The notes below the pieces were generated by a model that was not told where the DNA came from, made no database searches, and saw only the letters and a list, made by a program, of their open reading frames with translations. Positions 1 to 10,295 of a DNA stretch of 64,000 nt are shown here, in pieces; the first letter of the stretch is position 1, and each line of letters begins with the position of its first letter. The stretch is from Ilyomonas sp963790435 (lineage in GTDB: Bacteria > Bacteroidota > Bacteroidia > Chitinophagales > Chitinophagaceae). A program made the translations under genes and the position numbers. Where the stretch lies: the NCBI GenBank assembly GCA_963790435.1, contig CAWBOI010000001.1:992001-1056000 (forward strand), written 5' to 3'.

Positions 1-344
1 TCGATAAACTTTTTAGCACCTTCGGGTACAGTAACCTGGCTTCCGTTGATGTTGTTGAAGGCAGCAAACTGCACATCAGGCATGTCAGCGCGCAAGGCAT
101 CCAATGCAGGATAGGCAATGCCTGCATTGTAGGTGGTGCCGGTTGAAAATTTATTTTGTGTAACAACATGATAAATGCGGTTGTAATTCGTTTGAAACCG
201 CTCATAACTCAACTCATAATTTACAACCATAAACAGAATAAGACTTGCTGCAATGCCTACTGCAAGACCGCTGATGTTGATAACAGAAAATACTTTGTTG
301 CGGCGCAGATTGCGCAAGGCGATTTTGAAGTAATTATTGAACAT
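1..344 (-). CDS. FtsX/MacB-type ABC transporter permease, N-terminal part (cut by window edge)
   Basis: The reverse strand reads from an ATG at 344 to the window edge without a stop. The product begins MFNNYFKIALRNLRRNK, followed by a hydrophobic segment at about residues 20-42 (INISGLAVGIAASLILF) and the start of a MacB-type periplasmic domain. The opening is nearly the same as in the four complete permeases upstream on this strand, so this is a fifth paralogue and the last visible member of the array. The remaining ~680 residues lie outside the window. The gap to the preceding gene is only about 65 bp, which suggests co-transcription. Family assignment is firm; the substrate is unknown. Confidence 0.85.
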   Translation of the reverse strand, partial: MFNNYFKIALRNLRRNKVFSVINISGLAVGIAASLILFMVVNYELSYERFQTNYNRIYHVVTQNKFSTGTTYNAGIAYPALDALRADMPDVQFAAFNNINGSQVTVPEGAKKFI

Positions 345-408
345 TGTCTGAACTGGGATTTGTGTGATTAAACTGATTTGCCTTATTTTTTATTCACTAC
401 TCACAACC

Positions 409-2800
409 TCATTCTGTTCGTAAGCTCTTGACCGGATTGGAAAGGGCGGCTTTGATGGCATGAAAACTTACGGTTGTAAATGTTATTACCAACATAACAA
501 TACCGGTAATACCAAACACCCACCATTGAATGGAGATACGATATTGATAGCTTTGCAACCAGCTATGCATAGCCCACCATGCAATAGGAAAAGCTACCAG
601 TAACGCAATGGCTGCAAGGCCTATAAAGTCTTTAGATAATACAGCCACAATATCACCAATGGAAGCGCCCAACACTTTGCGCACACCTATCTCTTTGGTC
701 CGTTGTTGCGCCGCAAAAACCGATAATCCAAACAACCCTAAGCAAGCCAGTAGAATGGCAATAGTTGAAAACAAATTCATCATACTGCCAAGCCTTAACT
801 TCCGCTTCATACAGCTTGTTGTAATCATCATCTAAAAACCGATAATCAAAGGGACGTTCAGGTACCAACTCTTTCCATTTTGTTGCTATAAAAGAGATCG
901 TTTGCGGTAAGTTGCGACCGCTAACTTTTATCAGCAATTCTCTTCCGTTTTCTTCAGGAAACAAAACAATTGGCTTGATGGCATTGTGCAGCGATTCAAA
1001 GTGGAAGTCTCTAACCACACCTTTTACATAACCCGGCCGGGTAGCGTCCAAAAACATTTTTTTACCAATGGCTTCCTGCGGTGTCCAGCCCAGTTGCCTG
1101 GCAGCCGATTCATTCAAAATAAAATGAAAGAGCTTTTGTTTTTGTTCGTCTTTTACATCTTTCAAATCCTGTTCGGAAAGATTACCGCCAGCCATTAACT
1201 GCAACCCGGTAGCCCCGATAAAATCTTCATCAATAGGATTGGCAGTAACCGCGAGTTGCTCATTTTCGGGCATTTGTGCTGAGCGCATGTTATATCCGCC
1301 ACCACCTTCCACCGGTGAGCGGTAACAGGCTGAAACACTTACCACATCAGGGTTTTGCTTTAGCTGTTGCTTGATAAGCGGAATGCGGTTTTGCAATTGA
1401 TAGCCGGTGTTTACTACCAACACATGCTCACGGTCGTACCCTAATTTTTTATGCTGAATAAAATACAACTGCTGTTGAATGACAAACGTTGACACAATCA
1501 GAAACACAGAAATCACAAACTGAAAAACGATAAGAGATTTGCGTAGCCAATGCCCCGAACCGGTATTTTTAAATGCTCCTTTTAAAACTTTCACAGGTTG
1601 AAATTGCGATAAAACAAAAGCCGGATAACTACCTGCCAACAGGCTGATGAATGCAATAGCTACAACAAGCATGACAATAAAAGGGGCTGAAAACAAACCG
1701 CTTATTTGCAGTTGTTTATCAGTTAACAGATTGAAGGAAGGAAGCAGCAAAACCGCAGCCAGCAAGCTTGTGAAAACTGCGATGCAACATAAGCCTACAG
1801 CTTCGCTGATGAACTGCCAGAAGATTTGCTTTTTACCAGCGCCTATTACTTTTCGCACACCTACTTCCTTTGCCCGTTCAACCGAACGTGCGGTGCTTAA
1901 ATTGATATAAGTAAAACAAGCAATGATAAGAATGAGCAAGGCTACAGCCGCCAGAATATAAATGTAAGTAATGCTGTTGTTAGGCTCGAAGCCATTGTAC
2001 TCCGAGTGGAGATGGATGCTTTTAAATGGCTCTAAATAAAAGTTGATGGTAGCTCCTTGCCCCTGCATTTCTTTCTTCATAAAGGCGGGTAGTTTTGCCT
2101 GCAGAGAAGCCATATCAGTCGGGTGCTTTAAAAGAAGAAACGTAGTAAAATTCGCATCCCAATAAGTGTCTTCCCAATCTTTTGGAATCTGTAACGAAGA
2201 AAACGAAGCCAGAAAATCGAATTTGATCTGCGAGTTAGAAGGGCAATCTGGCATTACACCGGTAATTTGGTACAAGTTGCTATCATTACTCACCTTTAAT
2301 GCTTTTCCAATGGGGTTTTCATTGCCAAAATACTTATGCGCCGCCGATAGGGTAAGTACCACATTATATGGCGAAACCAAAGCTGTGCGAGGGTTTCCGC
2401 TCATCAGGTGAAATGAAAACAGATCAAAAAACGATGGGTCGGCATACATAAACCGTTTCTCGGTAAAGAGTTTGTTCTTGTAAGCCACTACCCTTTCGGC
2501 TTCAGTCATTCTTACCGCCGATTCCACCTCCGAAAAATTTCTTTTGAACACCGGTGCCACACGAACAGAAGTATAGTTTCCTTTTTGGGATTCCGCTCCG
2601 GTGAATTTGTATTCCATAATCACCCGAACCATCCGGTTACCCTTCAATTGAAAATCATCATAGCCTACCTCATGCTGAATGTACAGCGCTATGAGCAGGC
2701 AACTGGTAATGCCAACGGTCAATCCAAACACATTAATAAAAGAAGCTGTTTTGTTTTTACCAATATTTCGCCAGGTAGCTTTTAAATAGTTTTTGAACAT
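409..2800 (-). CDS. FtsX/MacB-type ABC transporter permease, interrupted by a frameshift
   Basis: Two overlapping reading frames together give one full-length permease of about 796 residues. The first part (2800 down to about 795) holds the N-terminal membrane segment, a MacB-type periplasmic domain, the first FtsX block (ARSVERAKEVGVRKVIGAG, then GSYPAF) and the second periplasmic domain. The second part (about 795 down to 409) holds the C-terminal FtsX block (EIGVRKVLGAS) and the shared tail NPVKSLRTE. Removing one base near 790-797 joins YEAEVK to LGSMMNLFS, as the paralogues require. The span is 3n+1, which fits a single extra base. It is either a recent pseudogene or a sequencing error; other frameshifts in the window favour error. 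The substrate is unknown, and no ATPase partner is encoded nearby. Confidence 0.85.
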
Positions 2801-2861
2801 ACAATGTTGATTTATGATTGTTGATTTATGATCGTTGACGTATCACTCACAATTCACTGTC

Positions 2862-5204
2862 TTATTCCGTTCGTAAGCTCTTCACCGGATTGGAAAGGGC
2901 GGCTTTAATTCCATTATAACTAACCGTTACAACGGCAATTACAATTACTGTTAATGCGGCAAAAACAAACATCCACCAAGATAAATGCGTATGATAATCC
3001 ATCTGCTCTAATACCTTTTGTAAAATGAAACCAGCAATGGGCGCAGCGATGGCAAACGCAACCAACACCGGCTTTAAAAAGTCTTTTGATAAAGCAAACC
3101 ACAAACTGGCTGCGCTGGCACCAAGAATTTTGCGAATACTGATTTCTTTACCACGGCGCTCGGCAAGAAAAGCCGATAAACCAAACAAGCCAAGACAGGA
3201 AATGAAAATGGCCATGCCGCCAAACGCATTCGCCATTTGTTTTAACGAATCGAATTCTTTGAAGTTTTTCTGGTATTCTTCTTTGGTAAATTGAAACTCA
3301 AAAGGAAAATTGGGATTCACTTTTTTTACCACCTGTGCAATTTGAGCTATACAACTTCGCCAATTGTTATTGTTGGCAACGCGCACAAAAAAATGATTCA
3401 TATTGCCTTTGCCTAAGTACACAATCATGGGCTGTGGAGATGAAAAAGGATGGTTGTAAACAAAATCCTTTACTACGCCAATTACAGTATTGCTGCCTAA
3501 TTTGGTTCCGACAATGGGTTGTTGCAGATTCATCCTTTTTGCAGCCGCTTCGTTAATAAGACAGCCTGATGTATCGGTGCCGAAAACCTGACTAAAATCG
3601 CGACCTTCTGCCAATTGAAGACCTGCTGTTTTTGTCCAATCATATTGCACGTTTGTAGCTGTGATATAGAAATCCTGGTCGGGTGTTTTCCCCGGCCATT
3701 CAAGCCCATTAAATGCACCGCCAAACCGCACAAGATTATCCGTACCTGCGGAGACGCTAACAACGCCCTGAATTTGCTTTAATTCGTTTTTTACTGTATT
3801 GTATTCACCACCAAGATTACCGTTGGCAGATATGTCAATTAAATTATCGGCATTGTAACCTAAAGGTCTTTGTTCAAGATAATCTATTTGCTTAGAGATA
3901 ACGATGGTAGCAATGATGAGAGAGATGGAAATAATGAACTGGAACGTTACCAAAGTTCTTCTTAAAAGGCCACTGCTTTTGTTGCTGCTTGTTGTGCTTT
4001 TCAGTACCAGTGCAGGTTTAAAATGACTTAAATAAAACGCAGGATAACTGCCGGCCACTAAGCCTGTAACCAACCCCAGAGAGAGCAACAGCAATACAAC
4101 GCGCCAGTTTGTATAATCAGGCGTGAAATAATTACCGGAAATGCGCATAAAAGCAGGCAGGGCTACATTGGCAAATACAACGCCTAACAGCAGTGCAAGG
4201 AACGACAGCAACAAAGCTTCGCCAAGAAACTGAACAATAATTCGCCTGCGTGAAGCACCCAGCACTTTGCGAACGCCTACTTCACGTGAGCGTTGCTCGG
4301 AGCGAGCTGTAGCAAGATTCATAAAATTGATACAACCAATGAGCAAAACAAAACCCGCGATGACGCTAAGCAATGTGATGATGTCTATAATGCCTCCGCT
4401 TGGCTTTCCATTCTTAAACTGGTCGTGCAATCTTATGTCGGCAAACGGGTAAGCAAACAGCACGATATTTTTTTCATCCTGTTTGCTGAGGAACAAAGCC
4501 TTCAACTTATTGTTTACTGTTGCCAGATTTGTTTTTGGCCGAAATTGCACCCAGGTTTCAATCCTGTTATCGTCCCATTTTTTCAACCAGTCATTTTTGC
4601 TTTCGTAAAGAGAAAATGGAATGGCAATGTCAAACTTGTTGGTACTGTTTTGCGGTATGTCACGAATAACAGCCATAATTTTTAGCGCGTCTGTATTGTT
4701 CAACAGCAATGTTTTTCCAACAACATGTTCTGTATTGAATATTTTTTTGGCTGTGCTTTGCGTAATAACGATTGAATTGGGTTGCGAAAGTGCGCTTACC
4801 GGATTGCCCTCTACTGCAGGAAAGGACATAATGTTGAAGAAGTCAGCGTCGGTATAAATATCATTTATATTAAACGTTTTATTCTCATTGCGCACCATGT
4901 CGCCTGAAGAACAGGTGCGCACTGCATATTTGATTTCCGGGATTTCATTTTTTACACTCGCCGCTAATGGGCCGGGTGTTGCCTTCCCCGTTATGATGTC
5001 GCCATTCATGTTCTGGTTCTTCATTAACAGGTAAGTGTCTGCGAGGTTTGTATGGAATGTATCGTAACTGTATTCGTTTACAATCACCAACAAAATAACA
5101 ATGCCGGTAGCCAGCCCAACCGCTAACCCACCAATATTGATGAATGAGGAAACTTTGTTTTTGAACAAATTCCTGAAAGCGATTCTAAAATAATTTTTAA
5201 ACAT
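2862..5204 (-). CDS. FtsX/MacB-type ABC transporter permease
   Basis: A 780-residue inner-membrane protein. It has an N-terminal membrane helix at about 22-43, a MacB-like periplasmic domain (about 50-270), an FtsX block with three helices (about 280-400) containing EVGVRKVLGASRRR and GSYPAF, a further helix near 425-445, a second periplasmic domain, and a second FtsX block (about 665-775) ending NPVKSLRTE. This fused, duplicated layout is the long Bacteroidota form; MacB itself carries a single block. Such permeases work with a separate ATPase, often as mechanotransmission or efflux systems. No ATPase is visible here. It sits about 60 bp from each neighbour in a tandem array of paralogues. 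The substrate cannot be inferred. Confidence 0.88.
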   Translation of the reverse strand: MFKNYFRIAFRNLFKNKVSSFINIGGLAVGLATGIVILLVIVNEYSYDTFHTNLADTYLLMKNQNMNGDIITGKATPGPLAASVKNEIPEIKYAVRTCSSGDMVRNENKTFNINDIYTDADFFNIMSFPAVEGNPVSALSQPNSIVITQSTAKKIFNTEHVVGKTLLLNNTDALKIMAVIRDIPQNSTNKFDIAIPFSLYESKNDWLKKWDDNRIETWVQFRPKTNLATVNNKLKALFLSKQDEKNIVLFAYPFADIRLHDQFKNGKPSGGIIDIITLLSVIAGFVLLIGCINFMNLATARSEQRSREVGVRKVLGASRRRIIVQFLGEALLLSFLALLLGVVFANVALPAFMRISGNYFTPDYTNWRVVLLLLSLGLVTGLVAGSYPAFYLSHFKPALVLKSTTSSNKSSGLLRRTLVTFQFIISISLIIATIVISKQIDYLEQRPLGYNADNLIDISANGNLGGEYNTVKNELKQIQGVVSVSAGTDNLVRFGGAFNGLEWPGKTPDQDFYITATNVQYDWTKTAGLQLAEGRDFSQVFGTDTSGCLINEAAAKRMNLQQPIVGTKLGSNTVIGVVKDFVYNHPFSSPQPMIVYLGKGNMNHFFVRVANNNNWRSCIAQIAQVVKKVNPNFPFEFQFTKEEYQKNFKEFDSLKQMANAFGGMAIFISCLGLFGLSAFLAERRGKEISIRKILGASAASLWFALSKDFLKPVLVAFAIAAPIAGFILQKVLEQMDYHTHLSWWMFVFAALTVIVIAVVTVSYNGIKAALSNPVKSLRTE

Positions 5205-5256
5205 ATATTTTGATTGATGATTGTTGATTTATGATATGTGATTTTGGAATGCATTC

Positions 5257-7668
5257 TTACTCTGTTCGCAAGCTCTTCACCGGGTTTGCTATTGCTGCTT
5301 TAATAGCCTGAAAACTCACCGTAATTAATGCGATGACTAGTGTAATTATTCCTGCAAAAACAAACACCCACCCGCTTATATGAATGCGATAGGCAAAACT
5401 CTGCAACCATTTGTTCATTGCCCACCAAGCCGCAGGAAAAGCAATGAGCGATGCAATGAAAACCAGCTTTACAAACTCTTTGGAAAGCATTCCGGTTACC
5501 TGGCTTACGCTTGCTCCCAACACTTTTCTGATACCAATTTCTTTGGTGCGTTGCTCGGCAGTGTAAGTAGCCAATCCAAACAAACCAAGACAGGCAACAA
5601 AAATGGTCAGGATTGAAAACAGGTTGAGGATACTACTTGTTTTTTGTTCAACTGCATAGGTTTTATCAAACAGGTCATCTATAAAATTGTAGGTAAAAGG
5701 TTCATTGGTGTTGTAACTATCCCACCTCTTTTTCATGGAAGAAAGTAAGCCTGCAACGTCTTTTGTTTTTACCTTAAAAATAAGTCCCCCTTCGGGCTTC
5801 AGTGTCATAAACAAAGGGCTAACCACTTCGTGCAACGATTTAAAATTGAAGTTTTTTACTACACCAATTACATGATATGCAAAGTTGTTGCCTCTGTCGC
5901 TGTTCTGCCTGATGAGTGTTTTACCAATAGCCGTTGTATTGTTCCAGCCTAAGGCTCTTGCTGCGGTTTCATTGAGAAGAATAGCAGAAGAATCGGTTGT
6001 AAAATCTTTTGAAAAATTTCTTCCGGTTGCCATCTGCATACCGAATGTTGGGATGTAATTTTCATCAACATGATAATCTACACCATTTACAATTAAATGA
6101 TAGTTTCCTTGAGGATAAGCCAAAGCGTTGTTGTAATTGCTGGGACCTGCAGGCTTGTACCACGACATGGTTGCGTTTACAATTCTCGGGTCTTGCAGCA
6201 TTTGTTGTTTGAACGATTGTTCATTCGTACCTAACACATAAGAGTTGGGTATTGTAATCAGTTGTTCTTTATCATAACCCAAATCTTTGTTTTGAATGAA
6301 TTTCATCTGCTGATAAACTACAATTGTCCCGATGATCAATCCAACCGAAACAAAAAATTGAAACACCACAAGACCGCTTCGCAAACCAAAGCTTCTGTTA
6401 TTACTTGTGAGTTTTCCTTTCAATACAGCAATAGGTTTGAAAGAAGATAAATAGAACGCCGGATACATACCTGCCAATACGCCAACCAATAAGCCCATTG
6501 CAACAAAAGCGATGATTGGTTTTGTATCAAAATGCAAATGTTTATCTGAGATAGAATTGAAGGCTGGCAAAGCAAGTTGTACTATGGCAAATGCAACCAG
6601 CAATGCAACCATTGTTATCATCACTGATTCTGATAAAAATTGTTTGATGAGTTGCAATCTGCCTGAACCTGCCACTTTTCTGATTCCAACTTCTTTTGCC
6701 CGTTTAGCAGCACCTGCTGTTGAAAGATTGATAAAATTAATGCAGGCAATCAGCAACATAAAAATGGCAACACCGCCAAATATGTACACATAAGTTGCAT
6801 TGCCGCCAGGTTCAAATTCGTTGTTGGTTGTGGAGTGTAAATGAATATCAGTTAAAGGCTGCAAGCCGAAGCCAAGTGAGTTGCCTTTTGTTCTGAACTG
6901 CTGAAGGCTTAACCCCATCTGCTGTTGAATTTGCGGCCCCATGTATTTGGCAACCATATCCGGAAACCTCCTTTCCATTTTTGCAATGTCGGCACCCGGC
7001 TGAAGCAAAAGATAAGTGTGATAACCACCATCCATCCATGAATCGGATTTTGCAGCCTGCCAGCCGGTCATTGAGCCAAACATATCAAAATGAAAATGCG
7101 AGTTTGCCGGCATGTTTTGTATAACGCCTGTTACTTTATAAAACTCGGTGTTGTTATTAAAACCGAGTGTTTTGCCGAGCGCATCTTCTTTACCGAAATA
7201 CTTTTCTGCTTCATTTTTTGTAATCACAATTGTATGTGGTTGTAGCAAGGCAGTTTTTGCATCGCCTTCAATCATTGGCAAAGTAAAAATGCTGAAGAAG
7301 TTGGGATCAACAAAGGCAAACAGATCATCTTTAAAAGTCTTTTCCTTATAAGTAACTTTTGATGCACCCATATTTAAAAGCCTTGTTGCATCGCGTACTT
7401 CGGGAAAATCTTTCTTCATTGTTTGGGCGACGGGTGGCATCGTAACACTTTCATTGATTTCACCACCGTTAATGTTTGCATGAAAAACAACCCGCACAAT
7501 GTTGTCAGCATTTACGTTGAATTTGTCGTAGCACATTTCATCCTGCACATACAACATAATAATGAAACAAGTGGCAATGCCAATGGATAAGCCAAGAATA
7601 TTGATGAGGGAGAAAAGTTTGTTTTTGCGGATATTTCGCCATGCGATTTTTAGATAATTCTTTATCAT
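5257..7668 (-). CDS. FtsX/MacB-type ABC transporter permease
   Basis: An 803-residue paralogue with the same plan: N-terminal helix (INILGLSIGIATCFIIML), periplasmic domain, first FtsX block (AKRAKEVGIRKVAGSG, then GMYPAF), second periplasmic domain, and C-terminal FtsX block (EQRTKEIGIRKVLGAS) ending NPVKSLRTE. It is the longest of the array. The ATG at 7668 is followed by the family's standard opening (MIKNYLKIAWRNIRKNK), so the start is secure. The gap upstream (7669-7757) carries a hairpin-forming dispersed repeat and no evident promoter, so it is probably transcribed with the gene beginning at 10130. Function beyond ABC permease is not deducible. Confidence 0.88.
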   Translation of the reverse strand: MIKNYLKIAWRNIRKNKLFSLINILGLSIGIATCFIIMLYVQDEMCYDKFNVNADNIVRVVFHANINGGEINESVTMPPVAQTMKKDFPEVRDATRLLNMGASKVTYKEKTFKDDLFAFVDPNFFSIFTLPMIEGDAKTALLQPHTIVITKNEAEKYFGKEDALGKTLGFNNNTEFYKVTGVIQNMPANSHFHFDMFGSMTGWQAAKSDSWMDGGYHTYLLLQPGADIAKMERRFPDMVAKYMGPQIQQQMGLSLQQFRTKGNSLGFGLQPLTDIHLHSTTNNEFEPGGNATYVYIFGGVAIFMLLIACINFINLSTAGAAKRAKEVGIRKVAGSGRLQLIKQFLSESVMITMVALLVAFAIVQLALPAFNSISDKHLHFDTKPIIAFVAMGLLVGVLAGMYPAFYLSSFKPIAVLKGKLTSNNRSFGLRSGLVVFQFFVSVGLIIGTIVVYQQMKFIQNKDLGYDKEQLITIPNSYVLGTNEQSFKQQMLQDPRIVNATMSWYKPAGPSNYNNALAYPQGNYHLIVNGVDYHVDENYIPTFGMQMATGRNFSKDFTTDSSAILLNETAARALGWNNTTAIGKTLIRQNSDRGNNFAYHVIGVVKNFNFKSLHEVVSPLFMTLKPEGGLIFKVKTKDVAGLLSSMKKRWDSYNTNEPFTYNFIDDLFDKTYAVEQKTSSILNLFSILTIFVACLGLFGLATYTAEQRTKEIGIRKVLGASVSQVTGMLSKEFVKLVFIASLIAFPAAWWAMNKWLQSFAYRIHISGWVFVFAGIITLVIALITVSFQAIKAAIANPVKSLRTE

Positions 7669-7757
7669 TGTCTGAACCTGGATTTATATGATTATGATGA
7701 TTATTTTTTCTGAATCATGTTAATCTGTAAAATCAGATTAATCATGGTTCAGATATT
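7669..7757. repeat. Intergenic inverted repeat of the TGTCTGAAC family
   Basis: Between two permease genes, TGTCTGAACCTGGATT near 7672 is mirrored by AATCATGGTTCAG near 7740, so the spacer can fold into a long hairpin. The same TGTCTGAAC..GGGAT core appears at about 345-361, at about 10315-10330, and inside both AGAACACGGA elements (13281-13466 and 25824-25978). This is a dispersed Bacteroidota-style intergenic repeat, not a gene. Confidence 0.6.
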
Positions 7758-10130
7758 TTATTCCGTTCGTAAGCTCTTCACCGGATTGGCAACCGCCGCT
7801 TTGATACTTTGATAACTTACTGTTATCACTGCGATTAATACAGATAGCAAACCGGCGCCTGCAAATACCCACCATTCAATAGAAATACGATATGTGTAAG
7901 AAGACAACCAGTGGCTCATTGCCCACCACGCAATGGGAGATGCAATGCAGAAGGAAACAATCACCAGCGTTAAAAAGTCTTTTGACAACAAGGTAGTAAT
8001 GTTGGCAACCGATGCGCCCAACACTTTGCGCACGCCAATTTCTTTAATGCGGTTTTCAGCCATGTAAGTTGCTAAACCAAACAAACCCAAACAGGATATA
8101 AAAATGGTTAAACCAGCAAACAAACCTGCCAGTGTGCCGGTGCGTTGCTCTTCCTGAAACTTTAAAGCATACGCTTCGTCCGCAAACTTGTAATCGAACG
8201 GATATTGGGGATTGTATTTTTTAAATACATGCTCTGCCAGTTGCAAAGCATCGGCAGTTGATTTTTGAGGAGCCAGTTTGAAATGAACGATGTTAAATCC
8301 TGATGATGCCGGACCTTGTACCACCAACTGTTGTACTTTTTCGTAAGGCGATTGATAAATAAAATCTTTTACTACACCCACCACATACCAGTCTTTCCCA
8401 TCCGATTTTACAATCTGCCCAATCGGATTTTTAAATCGCATCATTTTTACCGCCGTTTCATTCAGAAGCATCGCGGTGCTATCGGCAGGATAATTCTTTA
8501 TGTCAATGTCTCTGCCCTGCAACAAGGTAACGCCCATCGTCTTAACAAAATCGGCGTCAGAAGTCATTCTTACAAAGTCAGTTTTTTCATCGCCTGGTTG
8601 TGCGCCTTGCCAGCTAAAGCCCCAACTATCGCTGTATCGCTGCGTTATCGGGCTCATGCTTTTGGTAACCGCAATGGCAGCACCACTGCTTAACAATTCA
8701 TCTTTAATTGCATCGTAATGTTTGGCTATATCGCCTTGTATGGAAGTATAAACCAACTGGTCTTTCTTATAACCACTGTCTCTGCTTTGCGCGTATTTTA
8801 TCTGGCGTTGAACAATGATGGTGCAGATGATTAAGGCAATGGCAAACGTAAATTGCAACACCACCAACACCTTCCGTGGCGTAACCAACGCATGAGCCGC
8901 TTTAAAGGTTCCTTTCAACACTTTTACGGGTTGATAGGAAGATAAATAAAACGCCGGATAACTGCCTGCAACAAATCCTGTGAACAAAATGAATCCGATA
9001 AAAAACAGCCAAAACCAAACATTGCCATAACCAATGTAAAGTTCTTTGCCAACCAATGTATTGAAAGAGGACAAACAAAGCTGAACGATAATAATAGCAA
9101 GGCTTCCAGCGATGAACGAAAGCAAAATGCTTTCACCAATAAACTGCGCAACGAGTGAACCTTTTTGTGCGCCAACCACTTTGCGAATGCCTACTTCTTT
9201 TGCCCGTTTTTCGCTGCGCGCGGTGCTTAAATTCATGAAGTTGATGCAGGCAATGAGCAGAATAAAAAGTGCAATGATGGCAAATAGTTTCACCATTTCA
9301 ATACGCCCCCCTACAAACTTTCCATTCTCCGACTTTGAGTAAAGCCACGCGATTCTCAATGGTTGTGTAAACACTTGTGTGGTGCTTTTATCAGCATCTT
9401 TTGTATGGTTGATAGTTATGTTTTTAATCTTCGCATCAAATGCAGTTTGGCTCACGCCGGGCTTTAATAAAATGAAGGTTTTAATAGAGTTATTTCCCCA
9501 GTATTCATCATCCCAACCTATCTTCTTCATGTATTGCCAGGGCAGCAAATAATCGAATTGAAAGCTGGTATTATTTGGCAAGTCTTTCAGTACACCGGTA
9601 ACCGTAAAATTATCGGTGCTATCAATACGTACTACTTTACCTATTGCATCCTCATTACCCCATAATTTCTTTGCAAATTTCTGAGTGATTACAAGGCTGC
9701 TTATACTGTTCAAAGCCGCACTTGCATTGCCTTTCAGAAGAGGGAAAGAGAACATTGTTAGAAAAGAAGGATCAGTAAAATAACCTTGCGCATTCAAATG
9801 CTTATCGCCAATCGTAAATAAAAAATTGCTTTCGTTTACTCTGGCAACGTCTTTAACATCATTAGCATATTCAAGTTTTAACGTAGGTCCTAAAATTTTA
9901 GGAGTGGTAGTCCATGCCCAAACATCACCATTAAATTTATCGCGGTTGGCAGCAATGTACAGGCGGTCTTCTTTTTGGTGAAACCGGTCCATGTTTAGTT
10001 CGTTTTGTATCCATAACAAAATCAAAATGGCGCTTGCCATGCCAATAGCAAGACCTGAAATATTGATAAAAGAAAAACCTTTGTTGCGAAGCAAATTGCG
10101 CCATGCGATGGTGAAAAAGTTCTTGATCAT
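7758..10130 (-). CDS. FtsX/MacB-type ABC transporter permease, first gene of the array
   Basis: A 790-residue permease and the promoter-proximal member of the tandem array. Domains in order: N-terminal helix (INISGLAIGMASAILILLWI), periplasmic domain, FtsX block with ARSEKRAKEVGIRKVVGAQ and GSYPAF, helix, second periplasmic domain, and C-terminal FtsX block (ENRIKEIGVRKVLGAS) ending NPVKSLRTE. The product starts MIKNFFTIAWRNLLRNK, matching the family. Upstream lies a candidate sigma-54 type -24/-12 element (10209-10225) and, about 70 bp further up, a perfect 9-bp palindrome (10274-10295). This suggests activator-dependent transcription of the array. The ATPase partner is not in the window. 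Confidence 0.88.
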   Translation of the reverse strand: MIKNFFTIAWRNLLRNKGFSFINISGLAIGMASAILILLWIQNELNMDRFHQKEDRLYIAANRDKFNGDVWAWTTTPKILGPTLKLEYANDVKDVARVNESNFLFTIGDKHLNAQGYFTDPSFLTMFSFPLLKGNASAALNSISSLVITQKFAKKLWGNEDAIGKVVRIDSTDNFTVTGVLKDLPNNTSFQFDYLLPWQYMKKIGWDDEYWGNNSIKTFILLKPGVSQTAFDAKIKNITINHTKDADKSTTQVFTQPLRIAWLYSKSENGKFVGGRIEMVKLFAIIALFILLIACINFMNLSTARSEKRAKEVGIRKVVGAQKGSLVAQFIGESILLSFIAGSLAIIIVQLCLSSFNTLVGKELYIGYGNVWFWLFFIGFILFTGFVAGSYPAFYLSSYQPVKVLKGTFKAAHALVTPRKVLVVLQFTFAIALIICTIIVQRQIKYAQSRDSGYKKDQLVYTSIQGDIAKHYDAIKDELLSSGAAIAVTKSMSPITQRYSDSWGFSWQGAQPGDEKTDFVRMTSDADFVKTMGVTLLQGRDIDIKNYPADSTAMLLNETAVKMMRFKNPIGQIVKSDGKDWYVVGVVKDFIYQSPYEKVQQLVVQGPASSGFNIVHFKLAPQKSTADALQLAEHVFKKYNPQYPFDYKFADEAYALKFQEEQRTGTLAGLFAGLTIFISCLGLFGLATYMAENRIKEIGVRKVLGASVANITTLLSKDFLTLVIVSFCIASPIAWWAMSHWLSSYTYRISIEWWVFAGAGLLSVLIAVITVSYQSIKAAVANPVKSLRTE

Positions 10131-10208
10131 AATTGCCAGTTGTGAATGGTGAGATATGAGTAGTGAATGATTTTTAAATTAACAATGAACAATAAACCAT
10201 TACCATTT

Positions 10209-10225
10209 TCCAACGCTTATGCCAA
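10209..10225 (-). promoter_or_regulatory. Candidate sigma-54 (-24/-12) promoter of the permease array
   Basis: The reverse strand reads TTGGCATAAGCGTTGGA, close to the sigma-54 consensus YTGGCACG-N4-TTGCW. The GG of -24 and the TTG of -12 are at the correct spacing; the mismatches are T for C in the -24 box and G for C in TTGC. The -12 end lies about 80 bases before the ATG at 10130. Seen by eye only; transcription has not been shown. Confidence 0.45.
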
Positions 10226-10273
10226 TGCTGAAATGCGGTGTAGATAAGGCTTTCAGGGATATACAAAAAATAA

Positions 10274-10295
10274 AAGTGTTCGATAACGAACACTT
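10274..10295. promoter_or_regulatory. Perfect palindrome, candidate activator site upstream of the sigma-54-like element
   Basis: The 9-bp arms AAGTGTTCG and CGAACACTT flank the loop ATAA. There is no T-run as in an intrinsic terminator. Its centre lies about 70 bp upstream of the sigma-54-like box, a typical distance for an enhancer-binding protein. It could instead be a weak terminator for the sugar kinase gene upstream on the same strand. Confidence 0.4.

Noticed and set aside
4267..4685. Overlapping forward-strand ORFs of 60-130 codons inside the permease genes
   Set aside because: They lie opposite conserved FtsX coding sequence, have no family resemblance and no promoter; they are frame shadows.
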